Shown: piece after piece, positions 15,959-24,877 of the stretch | How positions within the stretch are numbered: position 1 is the stretch's first letter | Layout: each line of letters starts with the position of its first letter | Assembly (NCBI RefSeq): GCF_009604375.1 | Contig: NZ_WEGH01000004.1 | Location: forward strand, 186,001-250,000 | DNA from: Actinomadura macrotermitis | GTDB lineage: Bacteria > Actinomycetota > Actinomycetes > Streptosporangiales > Streptosporangiaceae | Reading direction: 5' to 3' | Length of the DNA: 64,000 nucleotides | Translations under genes and position numbers: made by a program | The notes under the pieces: model-generated | The model's database searches: none | What the model saw: only the letters and a program-made list of their open reading frames with translations | Told to the model about the DNA's origin: nothing

Positions 15959-17611
15959 CTACTTGGCGTCGGCGTAGCAGGGGACGGCGGCGATCTCCAT
16001 CGGGAACACGACGGGGGTGCCGCCGAACAGCAGCCGGGCCGCCTCCTGCGCCGACGCGTGGATCGCCGCGGTGACCTGCCCGGCCAGCTCCTGCGGAGCG
16101 TGCACGATGACCTCGTCGTGCTGGAAGAACACCAGCCGGGGCGACCCCAGCCCGGTGAGGCGGCGGCGCAGCGTCGCCAGCAGGACCAGGGCCCAGTCGG
16201 CGGCGGTGGCCTGCACGACGAAGTTGCGGGTGAAGCGGCCCCGGCTGCGCAGCGCCGACGATGCGCGGTCGTCGTCGCCGGTGGAGGTCAGCGCGCGCCA
16301 GTCGGCCGACGGCGGCGGGCAGGTGCGGCCGAGCAGGGAGCGCACGAGCCGGCCGCGCTCGCCCGCGCGCGCCGCCGCCTCCACGTAGCCGAACGCGTCG
16401 GGGAAGCGGTTCTTCAGCACCGCCAGGAGCTGGACGGCCTCGCCGGTGCCGCCGCCGTACATCGCCGACAGCAGCGCGATCTTGGCCTTGTCGCGGGCGG
16501 ACAGGGCGCCGCCGGCCGGGAAGGCCGAGGCCAGGGCGGCGTACAGGTCGCCGTGCGCGGCGGCGTCGGCGAAGGCGCGGTCGCCCGCCAGCGCGGCCAG
16601 CACGCGCGGTTCCAGCTGGGCGGCGTCGGCGACGACGAGCGTCCAGCCCGGGTCGGCGACCACGGCCTGCCGCAGCACCCGCGGGATCTGCAGCGCTCCC
16701 CCGCCGCTGGTGGCCCACCGGCCCGACACCACGCCGCCGACGACGTACTCGGGGCGGAACCGGCCGTCCTTCACCCAGGTGTCGAGCCAGGCCCAGCCGT
16801 GCGCGGTGTGCAGGCGCGCCAGCTCCTTGTACTCCAGCAGCAGCGGGACGGCCGGGTGGTCGATCTTCTTCAGCACGTGCGCGCGGGTGGAGGCGACCGG
16901 CAGCCCGACCGCCGCGAACGCCTTGAGGATCTGCGCCGGGGAGTCGGGGTTGACGTGGCTGTGCGGCCCGAACGCGTCGTTGATCCGGTCGGCGAGGTCC
17001 TGCAGCCGGCGCGGGCGCAGCCCGCCGGAGGGGCGCGGCCCGAGCAGCCCGGTGAGCAGCGCGTCGTGTTTCTCCGCCGACCAGGGCAGCCCGTCGTGGC
17101 CCATCTCGGCGGCGACGAGCGCCCCGGCGGACTCGGCGGCGGTGAGCAGCGCGAACCCCGGCAGCGCCGCGATGGACCACTGCTGCGCCGCGTGCACCTC
17201 GACGATCTGGTCCAGGTCGTCGGCCGGGGCCGGGTCGTCGGTGTCGAACAGCGACGGCTGCGGCCCCTCGTGCGCGGGGGCCTGGTCGGCGGGGACCTGC
17301 GCGCCGTGCAGCCGCGCCCACGCGGCCCGCACCGAGCGCGGCTCGCCGTAGCGGCCCGCGTGCCCGAGCAGCAGCGTCTCGGCCAGCTCCAGGTCGTGGC
17401 AGCGCGCGACCCGCACGCCCCGCTCCAGCAGCGCCGGGTAGAGCCGGGCGGTGGCGGGCCACACCCAGCGCGGCCGGCCGGCGCGCTCGCGGGCCTCGAT
17501 CGCCGCGACCAGGTCGGGCACGGTCTCGGCGGGGCCCGCGGGCGTGCCGTCCTCGGCGAGGGGACGCAGCGTCCCCGCGCCGCCGGGACCGGTGGCGACC
17601 GCGATTCTCAC
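15959..17611 (-). CDS. bifunctional 3'-5' exonuclease/DNA polymerase (PolA family, short form)
   Basis: 550 aa family A polymerase without the 5'-3' exonuclease domain. Motif A DAAQLEPRVLAAL (DYSQIELR variant keeping Asp, Gln and Glu), motif B RDKAKIALLSAMYGG, motif C FFQHDEVIVHAP. The N-terminal ~200 residues correspond to a degenerate exonuclease fold. Such short actinobacterial PolA paralogues accompany full-length PolA and are thought to act in repair. GTG start; -10-like GACAAT (17618-17623, minus strand) ends 6 nt before it with no ribosome site, suggesting a leaderless mRNA. Confidence 0.88.
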   Translation of the reverse strand: MRIAVATGPGGAGTLRPLAEDGTPAGPAETVPDLVAAIEARERAGRPRWVWPATARLYPALLERGVRVARCHDLELAETLLLGHAGRYGEPRSVRAAWARLHGAQVPADQAPAHEGPQPSLFDTDDPAPADDLDQIVEVHAAQQWSIAALPGFALLTAAESAGALVAAEMGHDGLPWSAEKHDALLTGLLGPRPSGGLRPRRLQDLADRINDAFGPHSHVNPDSPAQILKAFAAVGLPVASTRAHVLKKIDHPAVPLLLEYKELARLHTAHGWAWLDTWVKDGRFRPEYVVGGVVSGRWATSGGGALQIPRVLRQAVVADPGWTLVVADAAQLEPRVLAALAGDRAFADAAAHGDLYAALASAFPAGGALSARDKAKIALLSAMYGGGTGEAVQLLAVLKNRFPDAFGYVEAAARAGERGRLVRSLLGRTCPPPSADWRALTSTGDDDRASSALRSRGRFTRNFVVQATAADWALVLLATLRRRLTGLGSPRLVFFQHDEVIVHAPQELAGQVTAAIHASAQEAARLLFGGTPVVFPMEIAAVPCYADAK

Positions 17612-17650
17612 CTTCTCATTGTCGCGATCGCCACCGACAGAATCACCTGC

Positions 17651-19909
17651 TCAGACGACCGCGCCGGAGCCCTCGCGCTTGGCGGGCCGCTTCCCGGGCT
17701 TCGGCCGCGGCGCTTTGCTCCGGCCCTGGAACACCACGGCCAGGGGTGTGGCGGTGAACATGCTGGAGTAGGTCCCGACGGTGATGCCGACCAGCAGCGC
17801 GACGGCGAAGTCGGTGAGCGAGTCGCCGCCCAGCACCGCCAGCGCCGCCAGGATGAAGATCGCGCCCATGCCGGTGTTGACGGTGCGCGGCACGGTCTGC
17901 AGGGCGCCGCGGCCGGCGGTCCGCGCGAACGGCGCCGCCGGGTCGGCGCGCCACAGCTCCCGGATCCGGTCGAAGACGACGACCGAGTCGTTCACCGAGT
18001 AGCCGACGATCGTCAGCAGCGCGGCCAGGAAGACCCCGTCGACCGGCTTGCCGAGCCAGGCGAACAGGCCGGTCACGATGACGACGTCGTGGAGCATCGC
18101 CAGCACGGCGGCGGCGCCGAACGTCCAGCGGAACCGGACCGCCAGGTAGGCCAGCTGCATCAGCAGCGCCACCGCCAGCGCGATGACGGCCTTGCGGCGC
18201 AGCTCGTCGCCGAGGGTCGGGCCGACCAGCTCGTCGCGCTGCCGGGTGACCGGCCCGCCCCGCTCGGCCAGGGCGTCGCGGACGCGCCGCTCCTCGGCGT
18301 CGGTGAGCTTCTCGGTGCGCACCGAGATGCCGGCGCCGCCGGAGGTCTGCACCACCGCGCGCGGGAACCCGGCCGACGACACCGCCGCGCGGGCGTCGTC
18401 GATGGCGACCGGGCGGCTGGTGGAGTACTCCACCAGCCGGCCGCCGGTGAACTCCACGCCGAAGTTCAGGCCGCGCACGGCGATGCCGGCGACGGCGATC
18501 GCCACGGCGAGCCCGGAGATCCCCAGCCACAGTCTCCGGTGCCGCATCAGGTCGGGGTCGCGGCGGTCCAGCCGGGCGCGCAGCCGCCCGACCGAGCCGA
18601 GGCCGGTCAGCCGGGGCCGCCGCGCGACGGCCCGGCGGCCGAGCACCGACTCGGTGAGCACGCGGCTGAGCAGCATCGCCGACACCAGCGAGGCCAGCAC
18701 GCCGATCGTCAGCGTGACGCCGAAGCCGCGCACCGGGCCGGACGCCAGGAAGAACAGCAGCCCGGCGGCCAGCAGCGTGGTGGCGTTGGAGTCGGCGATC
18801 GCCGACCACGCCTTGGTGAAGCCGGTGCCGAGGGCCGCGCGTACGCCGCGCCGGGGCGCCGCCGCGTACTCCTCGCGGGCCCGTTCGAACGCCAGCACGT
18901 TGGCGTCCACGGCCATGCCGATGGCGAGGACGAACCCGGCCAGCCCGGGCAGGGTGAGCGTCGCGCCGATCAGCACCAGGGCGGCGTAGGAGATCAGCGC
19001 GTAGCAGGCCAGCGCGAGGGTGGCCAGCAGGCCGGCCAGCCGGTAGACCGCGGCGATGAACAGGCCGGTCAGCAGGACGCCGATGACCGCCGCCTGCCGG
19101 CTGGCCTCGATCGCGGCGGCGCCGAGGGTGGGGCCGACCACCCGCTGCTCGATGATCTTCACCGGGACGGGCAGCGAGCCGCCCTGCACCAGCGCGGCCA
19201 GGTCCTTGGCCTCCTCGGGGGTGAAGCTCCCGGTGATCTGGGTGGAGCCGCCGGTGATCCCGACGCCGCAGGCCACCTCCCGGGTGACCTGCGGGGAGGA
19301 GATGACCCGGCCGTCCAGGACGAAGGCGATGCGGCGGTCGTCCCCGGGGGCGCAGGCGGCGCGGGCGGTGATCTTCTCCCAGGTCCTGCCGCCGTCGCCG
19401 CGGAAGTCGACGGTGACGTACCAGCCGTTCAGGTTCTGCGGGTCGAACCCGGCGGCGGCACTCTTGATCCCGGCGCCGGTGAGGGCGGCGGGCGCGAGCA
19501 GGACGGGCCGCCCGTGCTCGTCGGGCAGGGTCTGCTCGCCCGGGCCGGGCTTGCCCCCGGCGGCGCGGACGGGGTGCGCGGTCAGCTGCGCGGTCTTGCC
19601 GATGACCTCGGCGGCGTGCGCCGGGTCCTGCACGCCGGGCAGCTCGACGATGATGCGCCGCTCGCCCGAGCGGGTCAGCGACGCCTCGGCCACGCCGAGG
19701 GCGTTGACCCGCCGCTCGATCACCTGGCGGGCGCGGTCGGTGGCCTCGGCGTTCGCCTCGGCCTGCGGCGAGTCCTGGGTCTCCAGCACGATCTGGGTGC
19801 CGCCGCGCAGGTCCAGGCCGAGGCGGGCGGGGCGGGTGAGGGTGAGGAACAGCGATGCGGCGAGCACGGCGAAAGCCAGCAGCGCCCGCACCGCGTTGGC
19901 GCGAGACAA
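17651..19909 (-). CDS. secDF: fused SecDF protein-export membrane protein
   Basis: 752 aa. TTG start at 19909 is supported by GGAGG 9 nt upstream. The SecD half (about 1-440) has GLDLRGGTQIVLE after TM1, the large periplasmic P1 domain, and GMAVDANVLAFERAREE. The SecF half (about 445-752) has NFGVEFTGGRLVEYST and DSVVVFDRIREL. Twelve TM helices are expected. SecDF uses the proton gradient to pull proteins out of the Sec channel. Actinomycetes normally also carry separate secD and secF next to yajC and ruvB; none of those is here, so this is probably an additional fused copy. It follows a two-component system and a small secreted-type protein in the same direction. Confidence 0.92.
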   Translation of the reverse strand: MSRANAVRALLAFAVLAASLFLTLTRPARLGLDLRGGTQIVLETQDSPQAEANAEATDRARQVIERRVNALGVAEASLTRSGERRIIVELPGVQDPAHAAEVIGKTAQLTAHPVRAAGGKPGPGEQTLPDEHGRPVLLAPAALTGAGIKSAAAGFDPQNLNGWYVTVDFRGDGGRTWEKITARAACAPGDDRRIAFVLDGRVISSPQVTREVACGVGITGGSTQITGSFTPEEAKDLAALVQGGSLPVPVKIIEQRVVGPTLGAAAIEASRQAAVIGVLLTGLFIAAVYRLAGLLATLALACYALISYAALVLIGATLTLPGLAGFVLAIGMAVDANVLAFERAREEYAAAPRRGVRAALGTGFTKAWSAIADSNATTLLAAGLLFFLASGPVRGFGVTLTIGVLASLVSAMLLSRVLTESVLGRRAVARRPRLTGLGSVGRLRARLDRRDPDLMRHRRLWLGISGLAVAIAVAGIAVRGLNFGVEFTGGRLVEYSTSRPVAIDDARAAVSSAGFPRAVVQTSGGAGISVRTEKLTDAEERRVRDALAERGGPVTRQRDELVGPTLGDELRRKAVIALAVALLMQLAYLAVRFRWTFGAAAVLAMLHDVVIVTGLFAWLGKPVDGVFLAALLTIVGYSVNDSVVVFDRIRELWRADPAAPFARTAGRGALQTVPRTVNTGMGAIFILAALAVLGGDSLTDFAVALLVGITVGTYSSMFTATPLAVVFQGRSKAPRPKPGKRPAKREGSGAVV

Positions 19910-19963
19910 AAGGGGATACCTCCACGAGGGCCGCGGCGTCGCGACAGGACGCCGCCCGGTCGG

Positions 19964-20380
19964 TCAGGAACGGGTGCTCGTGGAAGCGGGCGGGGCGCGG
20001 CCGCGCGCGGCGACGCCCGGGACGGTGGGCGGGCGCGCCGCCCACAGCACCGGGCGGCCGACGCGCCGCACGGGAACGGTGAGGCGCGGGCGCGCCGGCA
20101 GGATGGCGAGAAGCGGCGCGAACACCGAGGACGAGGCGCCGTGCTCGCGCGCGACCGCCCGGCTCTCCGCGCGACTTTCCGCACGGGCCCGCAGGCCCGC
20201 GCGGGCGCCCGGCCTGGCCTGCCGGACGAGGACGGGCCGTCCGCCGGCCGCCTCGCCGGCGGAGGCGACGCGGCCCGGCCCGCCAGCCGCGGACACGATG
20301 TCCAAGGACACCGGGACGACGAAGCCGAGCAGGGCGAGCACGGCGACCAGCAGCCGCCCGCGCACCGCACTCGTGGTCAT
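19964..20380 (-). CDS. hypothetical secreted/anchored basic protein
   Basis: 138 aa. Residues 8-30 are a hydrophobic signal-like segment (LLVAVLALLGFVVPVSLDIV); the rest is Arg/Ala/Pro-rich without a recognisable domain. It lies 16 bp after the response regulator and 54 bp before secDF on the same strand, so it is probably co-transcribed. The composition is also compatible with a spurious frame in GC-rich DNA, hence moderate confidence. Confidence 0.45.
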   Translation of the reverse strand: MTTSAVRGRLLVAVLALLGFVVPVSLDIVSAAGGPGRVASAGEAAGGRPVLVRQARPGARAGLRARAESRAESRAVAREHGASSSVFAPLLAILPARPRLTVPVRRVGRPVLWAARPPTVPGVAARGRAPPASTSTRS

Positions 20381-20396
20381 CTCGGGGACCGTCCGT

Positions 20397-21065
20397 TCAG
20401 GGTTCGATGAGGCCGGTGCGGATGGCGTAGCGGAGCAGCTCCATGCGGTCCTTCATCCCGAGCTTGGCCAGGATGTTGGCGCGGTGGCGCTCCACGGTCT
20501 TGACACTGATCACCAGGGTAGCGGCGATCTCGCGGGACGAGTGGCCCTCGGCGACGAGTTTGAGGATCTCCTCCTCGCGCGCGGTGAGCACGCTCCCGGG
20601 CTCCTCGCCGGCGTGCGCCCGGCCGAGGTAGGTGCGGATCAGCGTGGTCACCGCGCCCGGGTACAGGAACGGCTCGCCGCGCATCGCCGCCCGGCAGGCC
20701 TGGATCAGGTCGCGGTCGGCCAGCGACTTCAGCACGTACCCGGCCGCGCCGGCCTTCAGCGCCTCGAACAGGTACTGCTCGTTGTCGTACATGGTGAGGA
20801 TGAGGATGCGCAGGTCCGGGTGGCGGCGCGACAGCTCCCGGGCGGCCTGCAGGCCGGTCAGCCGCGGCATCGCCACGTCCAGGACGGCCAGGTCCGCCTC
20901 GGCGTGCTCCAGCAGCGCGATCGCCTCGGCGCCGTCCCCGGCCTCGGCGACGACCCGCAGGTCGGGCTCGGCGTCCAGGATGAGCCGGACGCCGCGGCGG
21001 ACCAGGGCGTGGTCGTCGGCGAGCAGGATGCGGGTGGGCCGTCCCGCGGGCACTGCTGTGGTCAT
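20397..21065 (-). CDS. NarL/LuxR-family response regulator
   Basis: 222 aa. Receiver domain with the phospho-acceptor Asp in LAVLDVAMPRLTG and the Lys of YVLKSLAD; C-terminal LuxR helix-turn-helix (LTAREEEILKLVAEGHSSREI, then VKTVERHRANILAKLGM). It overlaps the histidine kinase stop by 4 bases, so it is the partner of that kinase. Targets may include the downstream secDF unit (inference from adjacency). Confidence 0.93.
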   Translation of the reverse strand: MTTAVPAGRPTRILLADDHALVRRGVRLILDAEPDLRVVAEAGDGAEAIALLEHAEADLAVLDVAMPRLTGLQAARELSRRHPDLRILILTMYDNEQYLFEALKAGAAGYVLKSLADRDLIQACRAAMRGEPFLYPGAVTTLIRTYLGRAHAGEEPGSVLTAREEEILKLVAEGHSSREIAATLVISVKTVERHRANILAKLGMKDRMELLRYAIRTGLIEP

Positions 21066-22048
21066 GGCTGGTCCTCGGCGGCGGGTCCGGTGGGAATGTG
21101 CAGGGCGACGCGGGTGCCGCCGCCGGGGCCGGGACCGAGCTCCAGGGTGCCGCCGGCGAGCAGGGCGCGCTCGCGCATGCCCCGGATCCCGGCGCCTTCG
21201 GGGACGCCGTCCATGCCCCGGCCGTCGTCGTCGACGCGCAGCAGCACACCGCCGCCGGCCGGGGCCAGGCTGAGCTCGACGGCGGTGGCGTCGGCGTGGC
21301 GGGCGGCGTTGGTCAGCGCCTCCTGCGCGACCCGGTACAGCACCAGCTCGGCCTGCGGGCCGAGCGGCGGCAGGTCCGGGTGCAGGCGCCGCCGCACCCG
21401 CAGCACGGTGTGGGTGCCGAACCGGGTGGTCAGCGCGGTCAGCGCGCTGGCCAGGCCGAGCTCCTCCAGCACGTCGGGACGGAGGCTGCGGGCGACGCGG
21501 CGCACCTCCTCCAGGCTCTGGCGGACGGTCTCCTGCGCCTCGCCCAGCTCCCGCCGCAGCGGCCCGTCCGCCCGGCCGGACAGGCGCTCCAGGTGCAGCA
21601 GCAGGGCGGTCAGGCTCTGGCCGATCTCGTCGTGCAGCTCGCGGGCGATGCGGCGGCGCTCGGCCTCCTGCGCCGACAGGGCGCGGGCGCTGCTGGTGCC
21701 GCGCTCGGTCTCCAGCCGCTGCAGCATCTGGTTGAAGGTCTCGATCAGGGCGGCGACCTCGCCGCTGCCGGTGACCGGCAGCCGCTGGCCGGGACGCAGC
21801 AGGTCGACGGTGGCCATCAGCCGGCTCAGCCGGTCCAGGGGGGCGAGCCCCCAGCGCAGCAGGAGCGCGTTGGCGGCCAGCATCGCCCCCAGCCCGGCCG
21901 TCAGCACCAGCGCCTCGGTCACCCGGATCGGCACCGACACCGTCCAGGGCCCGGCCATCAGCAGGACGGTCGCCACCGTCCCCACCAGCGCGTTCAGCCA
22001 GAACACCCGCCAGAACAGCCGCACCGGCCGCACGTCCTCCCTCGTCAC
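21062..22048 (-). CDS. NarX/UhpB-type sensor histidine kinase
   Basis: 328 aa. Two TM helices near the N terminus with almost no loop between them (about 15-65), HAMP, HisKA_3 box RRRIARELHDEIGQSL with phospho-His, and HATPase motifs NAARHAD, DDDGRGMDG and GIRGMRERALLAGG. The lack of an extracytoplasmic domain suggests sensing within the membrane. GTG start. First gene of the kinase-regulator pair. Confidence 0.92.
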   Translation of the reverse strand: MTREDVRPVRLFWRVFWLNALVGTVATVLLMAGPWTVSVPIRVTEALVLTAGLGAMLAANALLLRWGLAPLDRLSRLMATVDLLRPGQRLPVTGSGEVAALIETFNQMLQRLETERGTSSARALSAQEAERRRIARELHDEIGQSLTALLLHLERLSGRADGPLRRELGEAQETVRQSLEEVRRVARSLRPDVLEELGLASALTALTTRFGTHTVLRVRRRLHPDLPPLGPQAELVLYRVAQEALTNAARHADATAVELSLAPAGGGVLLRVDDDGRGMDGVPEGAGIRGMRERALLAGGTLELGPGPGGGTRVALHIPTGPAAEDQP

Positions 22049-22106
22049 CGCCCCCGCCGCCGGGGCGGCCCGCCCTCCACGGTAGGCGCCCGCGGCACCG
22101 GCCGGG

Positions 22107-22445
22107 TCAGCGGCCCGGCCGGCCGGCGCGGGCCTGGCACTTCACGCAGAAGCGCACGTAGGGCAGGATCTCCAGGCGCCCTTCCGGGATCGCCTTGCCG
22201 CAGCCCTCGCAGCCGCCGTAGGTGCCGTCCCGCAGCCGCTGCAGCGCGGCGTCGATCTCGGCCAGGCTCTGGCGCAGGTTGTCCATGCGGGTGTGGTCGG
22301 ACTCCTCGGCCCACCCCTGCGGGGCCCGCCCGGCCGCCTGCTCCAGGACGGCCAGCTGCGAGGCGCGGGTCTGCCGCTCCTGCTCCAGGCGCTGCCGCAC
22401 CTCCCGCGCCGTCGCGTCCTGCGTACGTGCCAGGTTCGTGCTCAT
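22107..22445 (-). CDS. TraR/DksA-type zinc-finger protein
   Basis: 112 aa from ATG 22445 with AAGGGA 9-10 nt upstream. Coiled-coil N-terminal part (EVRQRLEQERQTRASQL) followed by the four-Cys zinc finger CEGC...CVKC, preceded by YGGCEGCGKAIPEGRL. DksA/TraR proteins insert into the RNA polymerase secondary channel. The coiled-coil tip acidic pair of DksA is not obvious here, so a DksA-like regulatory role is inferred from fold only. Confidence 0.88.
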   Translation of the reverse strand: MSTNLARTQDATAREVRQRLEQERQTRASQLAVLEQAAGRAPQGWAEESDHTRMDNLRQSLAEIDAALQRLRDGTYGGCEGCGKAIPEGRLEILPYVRFCVKCQARAGRPGR

Positions 22446-22665
22446 CCGACGTCGTCCCTTCGACCGGAAGGCCCCGGTCGAAGACCGAGGACCCAGACGG
22501 CCGGGCCGTCTGGGTCCTCGTCGAGTGCGGAGGGTGCCGGCCCGGGTGGTGCGGGCCCGCCACCCGGCGGGCCCGCGTCTCCACTCTGGCCGGTCGGCCC
22601 CGCGGGTCATATCGGGCCTGACACCCATTTCCCCGCGGGGGCACCCTGCACGCCGAGCCGCCGGC

Positions 22666-23166
22666 TCAGGCGGCCAGGGAGACCTGCTGCCCCGCCGGGG
22701 TGCCGCTGTAGCGGTCCACGACCTTGTTCAGCTCGATCTGGTAGTACAGGACGCCGAAGCCGAAGATGCCGAGCAGGAAGCCGAGGCCGCCGCTGCAGGA
22801 CGGCTGCAGGCCCGCCGCGCGCTGGGCCTGGGCGATGCGCCCGGCCAGCTTCACCCACATCACCAGCGGCCAGATGCCGAGGGTGACGAAGCCGAACAGC
22901 ATCGACAGCAGGGCGTTGACGGCGGCGTCGCCGGTGCGGCGGTCGTAGCCGAACAGCTCGGCGTGCACCTTGTAGAACCAGACCAGGCCGTAGATGCCGA
23001 GGGTGATCATCGGCAGGCCGAGCCAGGCGCCCAGCGGGTTGCGGCGCTTCATGTTGATCCCGGCGCCGGCCGGGGCGGGCGCGTGCTGCGGCGCGTGCGC
23101 CGGGGCGCTGCCGCCCTGGTAGGGCTGCTGGTACGGCTGCTGCTGACCCTGCTGGGGGTAGCTCAT
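22666..23166 (-). CDS. DUF4234 membrane protein
   Basis: 166 aa with AGGAG 6 nt before the ATG. The N-terminal ~35 residues are Gln/Pro/Tyr-rich (PQQGQQQPYQQPYQGG), then KRRNPLGAWLGLPMITLGIY and three to four TM helices with the second copy-like segment GFVTLGIWPLVMW, matching DUF4234. Function unknown. It stands alone between the TraR-like protein and the phosphoesterase. Confidence 0.85.
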   Translation of the reverse strand: MSYPQQGQQQPYQQPYQGGSAPAHAPQHAPAPAGAGINMKRRNPLGAWLGLPMITLGIYGLVWFYKVHAELFGYDRRTGDAAVNALLSMLFGFVTLGIWPLVMWVKLAGRIAQAQRAAGLQPSCSGGLGFLLGIFGFGVLYYQIELNKVVDRYSGTPAGQQVSLAA

Positions 23167-23289
23167 GTGCTCTCCTGAGGACGCGGTCGAGGTACGGCCG
23201 ACCGTCCGCTGCGATACGGCCTAGCGGGGTGAGCGACGACATTAGTGCAGTAGTTGGCGTTTCAACCGCTATTCGTGCTGTTCGTTGGC

Positions 23290-24786
23290 CTATCGCAATG
23301 TGATCGTCACTTCGTCCTCGACCGGCGAATCGTCCTCCTGGTCGCCGCAGCCGGTCGCCGCGAAGCAGCGGATGCGCAGCTCGCGCTCCGACACCTCCAG
23401 GCGCAGGAAGCTCTTGAAGAACGGCGGCCGGTCCCAGTCGGCGAACTCCGAGCGGAACCGCTGCGAGGTGCGCCGCACCGGCAGCCGCAGGAAGCGGGGC
23501 CGCCGGGTCTGACCGCGCGGCACGCCCAGCACGGCGGCGACGAGGCGCACGCGCCGCGACGGCGGCTCGGTGTAGGCGTAGCCGCGGGCCGGTTCGATGC
23601 CGAGCCGGTGGCGGATCACCGTCGACGCCTCCTCCGGCGTCAGCTCGAACAGTCCCGGCATCCGCAGCACGCGTCCGTACAGCTTGCTGTAGCGCGAGAG
23701 GGAGTCGCCGCGCAGCGGATACAGGCGGAACCGGTCCTCCTCCACCACGCGGGTCTTCGGGATGGTGTGGGTGGCGTGCATGAACGCCCCGCCGCCGCCG
23801 GACACGATGTACTGGATCGTCCGGTCGCCCACCTGGACGGGGTAGCGCTGGTAGTTGTGGATGTCGCCGCCGATCGCGGCGACGTAGTTGCACGAGGGGT
23901 CCTGCACGATCTCGTCCACCGTGCCGCCGCCCTCGATCGGGCAGGGCCGGCACGAGTCGTCGACGCGCAGCGGCTTGCCCGTCACCAGCAGCTTGGCCTT
24001 CGGCCCGGCCGACACCTCGCGCAGCCACGCGCCCTGGTCGCGGTCCAGCCCGCCGATGATGCCGGTGTCGATGCCGATGATGCGCAGCCGGGGCGTGTCG
24101 ATCGCCCAGTACGGGCCGGGCTGGACGTTGCGCTGCCGCGCGCCGCCCCGGTACAGCGCGCGCGCCTGCGCCAGGGCCTGCTCGTCGATCGGCCCGGGCC
24201 GGCGCCAGAACAGCCGGGCGACCGGCTTGAACGGGCCGCGCCAGGACGCCGGGGTGCAGTCCGCGTCCAGGTCACAAAAGACCTTCAGGAAGCCGCGCAG
24301 CCCGTCGTACCAGTCGTGGTTGCCCGGGACGGCGAAGATCGGGCCGGGGTAGTCGCGGTAGGGGCGGAAGAACTTCTCGGGGTAGTCCGCCGCGTCGCCC
24401 GTCGGGTAGATGACGTCACTGGCGATGACGGCGAAGTCGGTGCCCTCGGCGACCCTCAGGAACGGCGGCACCACCGCGTACTGCGACCGGTCGCCCTCGC
24501 CGGTGTCGCCCATCAACATGAACGAGAACGTCTCGGCGGGCCGGTGCACGGTGAACCCGGCCGGCACGCCCCGCTCGGTGAGGGCCGCCACGCAGCGCCG
24601 CCGGATCTCGTCGGACGGGTCGCCGAACAACCGCGCGACCACGTCGTTGCGCGACCGCCACAGGATCGAGGGCCGCCGCCAGGAGAACCGGGGCACCCGC
24701 TCGGGCAGCAGTTCCTCGAAGCTTCCGGGGGCCTGGCAGGTCCAGCCCGCGCCCGCCTCGGAGGTCCGCGAGTTCTCGGCAGGCAA
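23290..24786 (-). CDS. metallophosphoesterase
   Basis: 498 aa from TTG 24786, chosen because GGAGG is 7-8 nt upstream. Calcineurin-like phosphoesterase motifs: MGDTGEGD, ASDVIYP (in place of the usual GDxxY), GNHDWYDG, and GGDIHNYQRY. A ~90-residue N-terminal and a ~120-residue C-terminal extension flank the catalytic core. No signal peptide is seen. The substrate is unknown. The D-N exchange typical of this family is retained in GNHD, so catalysis is plausible. Confidence 0.88.
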   Translation of the reverse strand: MPAENSRTSEAGAGWTCQAPGSFEELLPERVPRFSWRRPSILWRSRNDVVARLFGDPSDEIRRRCVAALTERGVPAGFTVHRPAETFSFMLMGDTGEGDRSQYAVVPPFLRVAEGTDFAVIASDVIYPTGDAADYPEKFFRPYRDYPGPIFAVPGNHDWYDGLRGFLKVFCDLDADCTPASWRGPFKPVARLFWRRPGPIDEQALAQARALYRGGARQRNVQPGPYWAIDTPRLRIIGIDTGIIGGLDRDQGAWLREVSAGPKAKLLVTGKPLRVDDSCRPCPIEGGGTVDEIVQDPSCNYVAAIGGDIHNYQRYPVQVGDRTIQYIVSGGGGAFMHATHTIPKTRVVEEDRFRLYPLRGDSLSRYSKLYGRVLRMPGLFELTPEEASTVIRHRLGIEPARGYAYTEPPSRRVRLVAAVLGVPRGQTRRPRFLRLPVRRTSQRFRSEFADWDRPPFFKSFLRLEVSERELRIRCFAATGCGDQEDDSPVEDEVTITLR

Positions 24787-24877
24787 CGAAAAACCTCCGG
24801 GGGTAAAGGTCGACGAGCGCAACCTATCCCCGGAGGTGATCCGTCCGTCAAGCGGCGGCTCCTCCCCTGGCGCGCGG

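Noticed and set aside
16058..20410. 1450-codon plus-strand frame over polA-like and secDF
   Set aside because: Covers two clearly conserved minus-strand genes and has only low-complexity composition.
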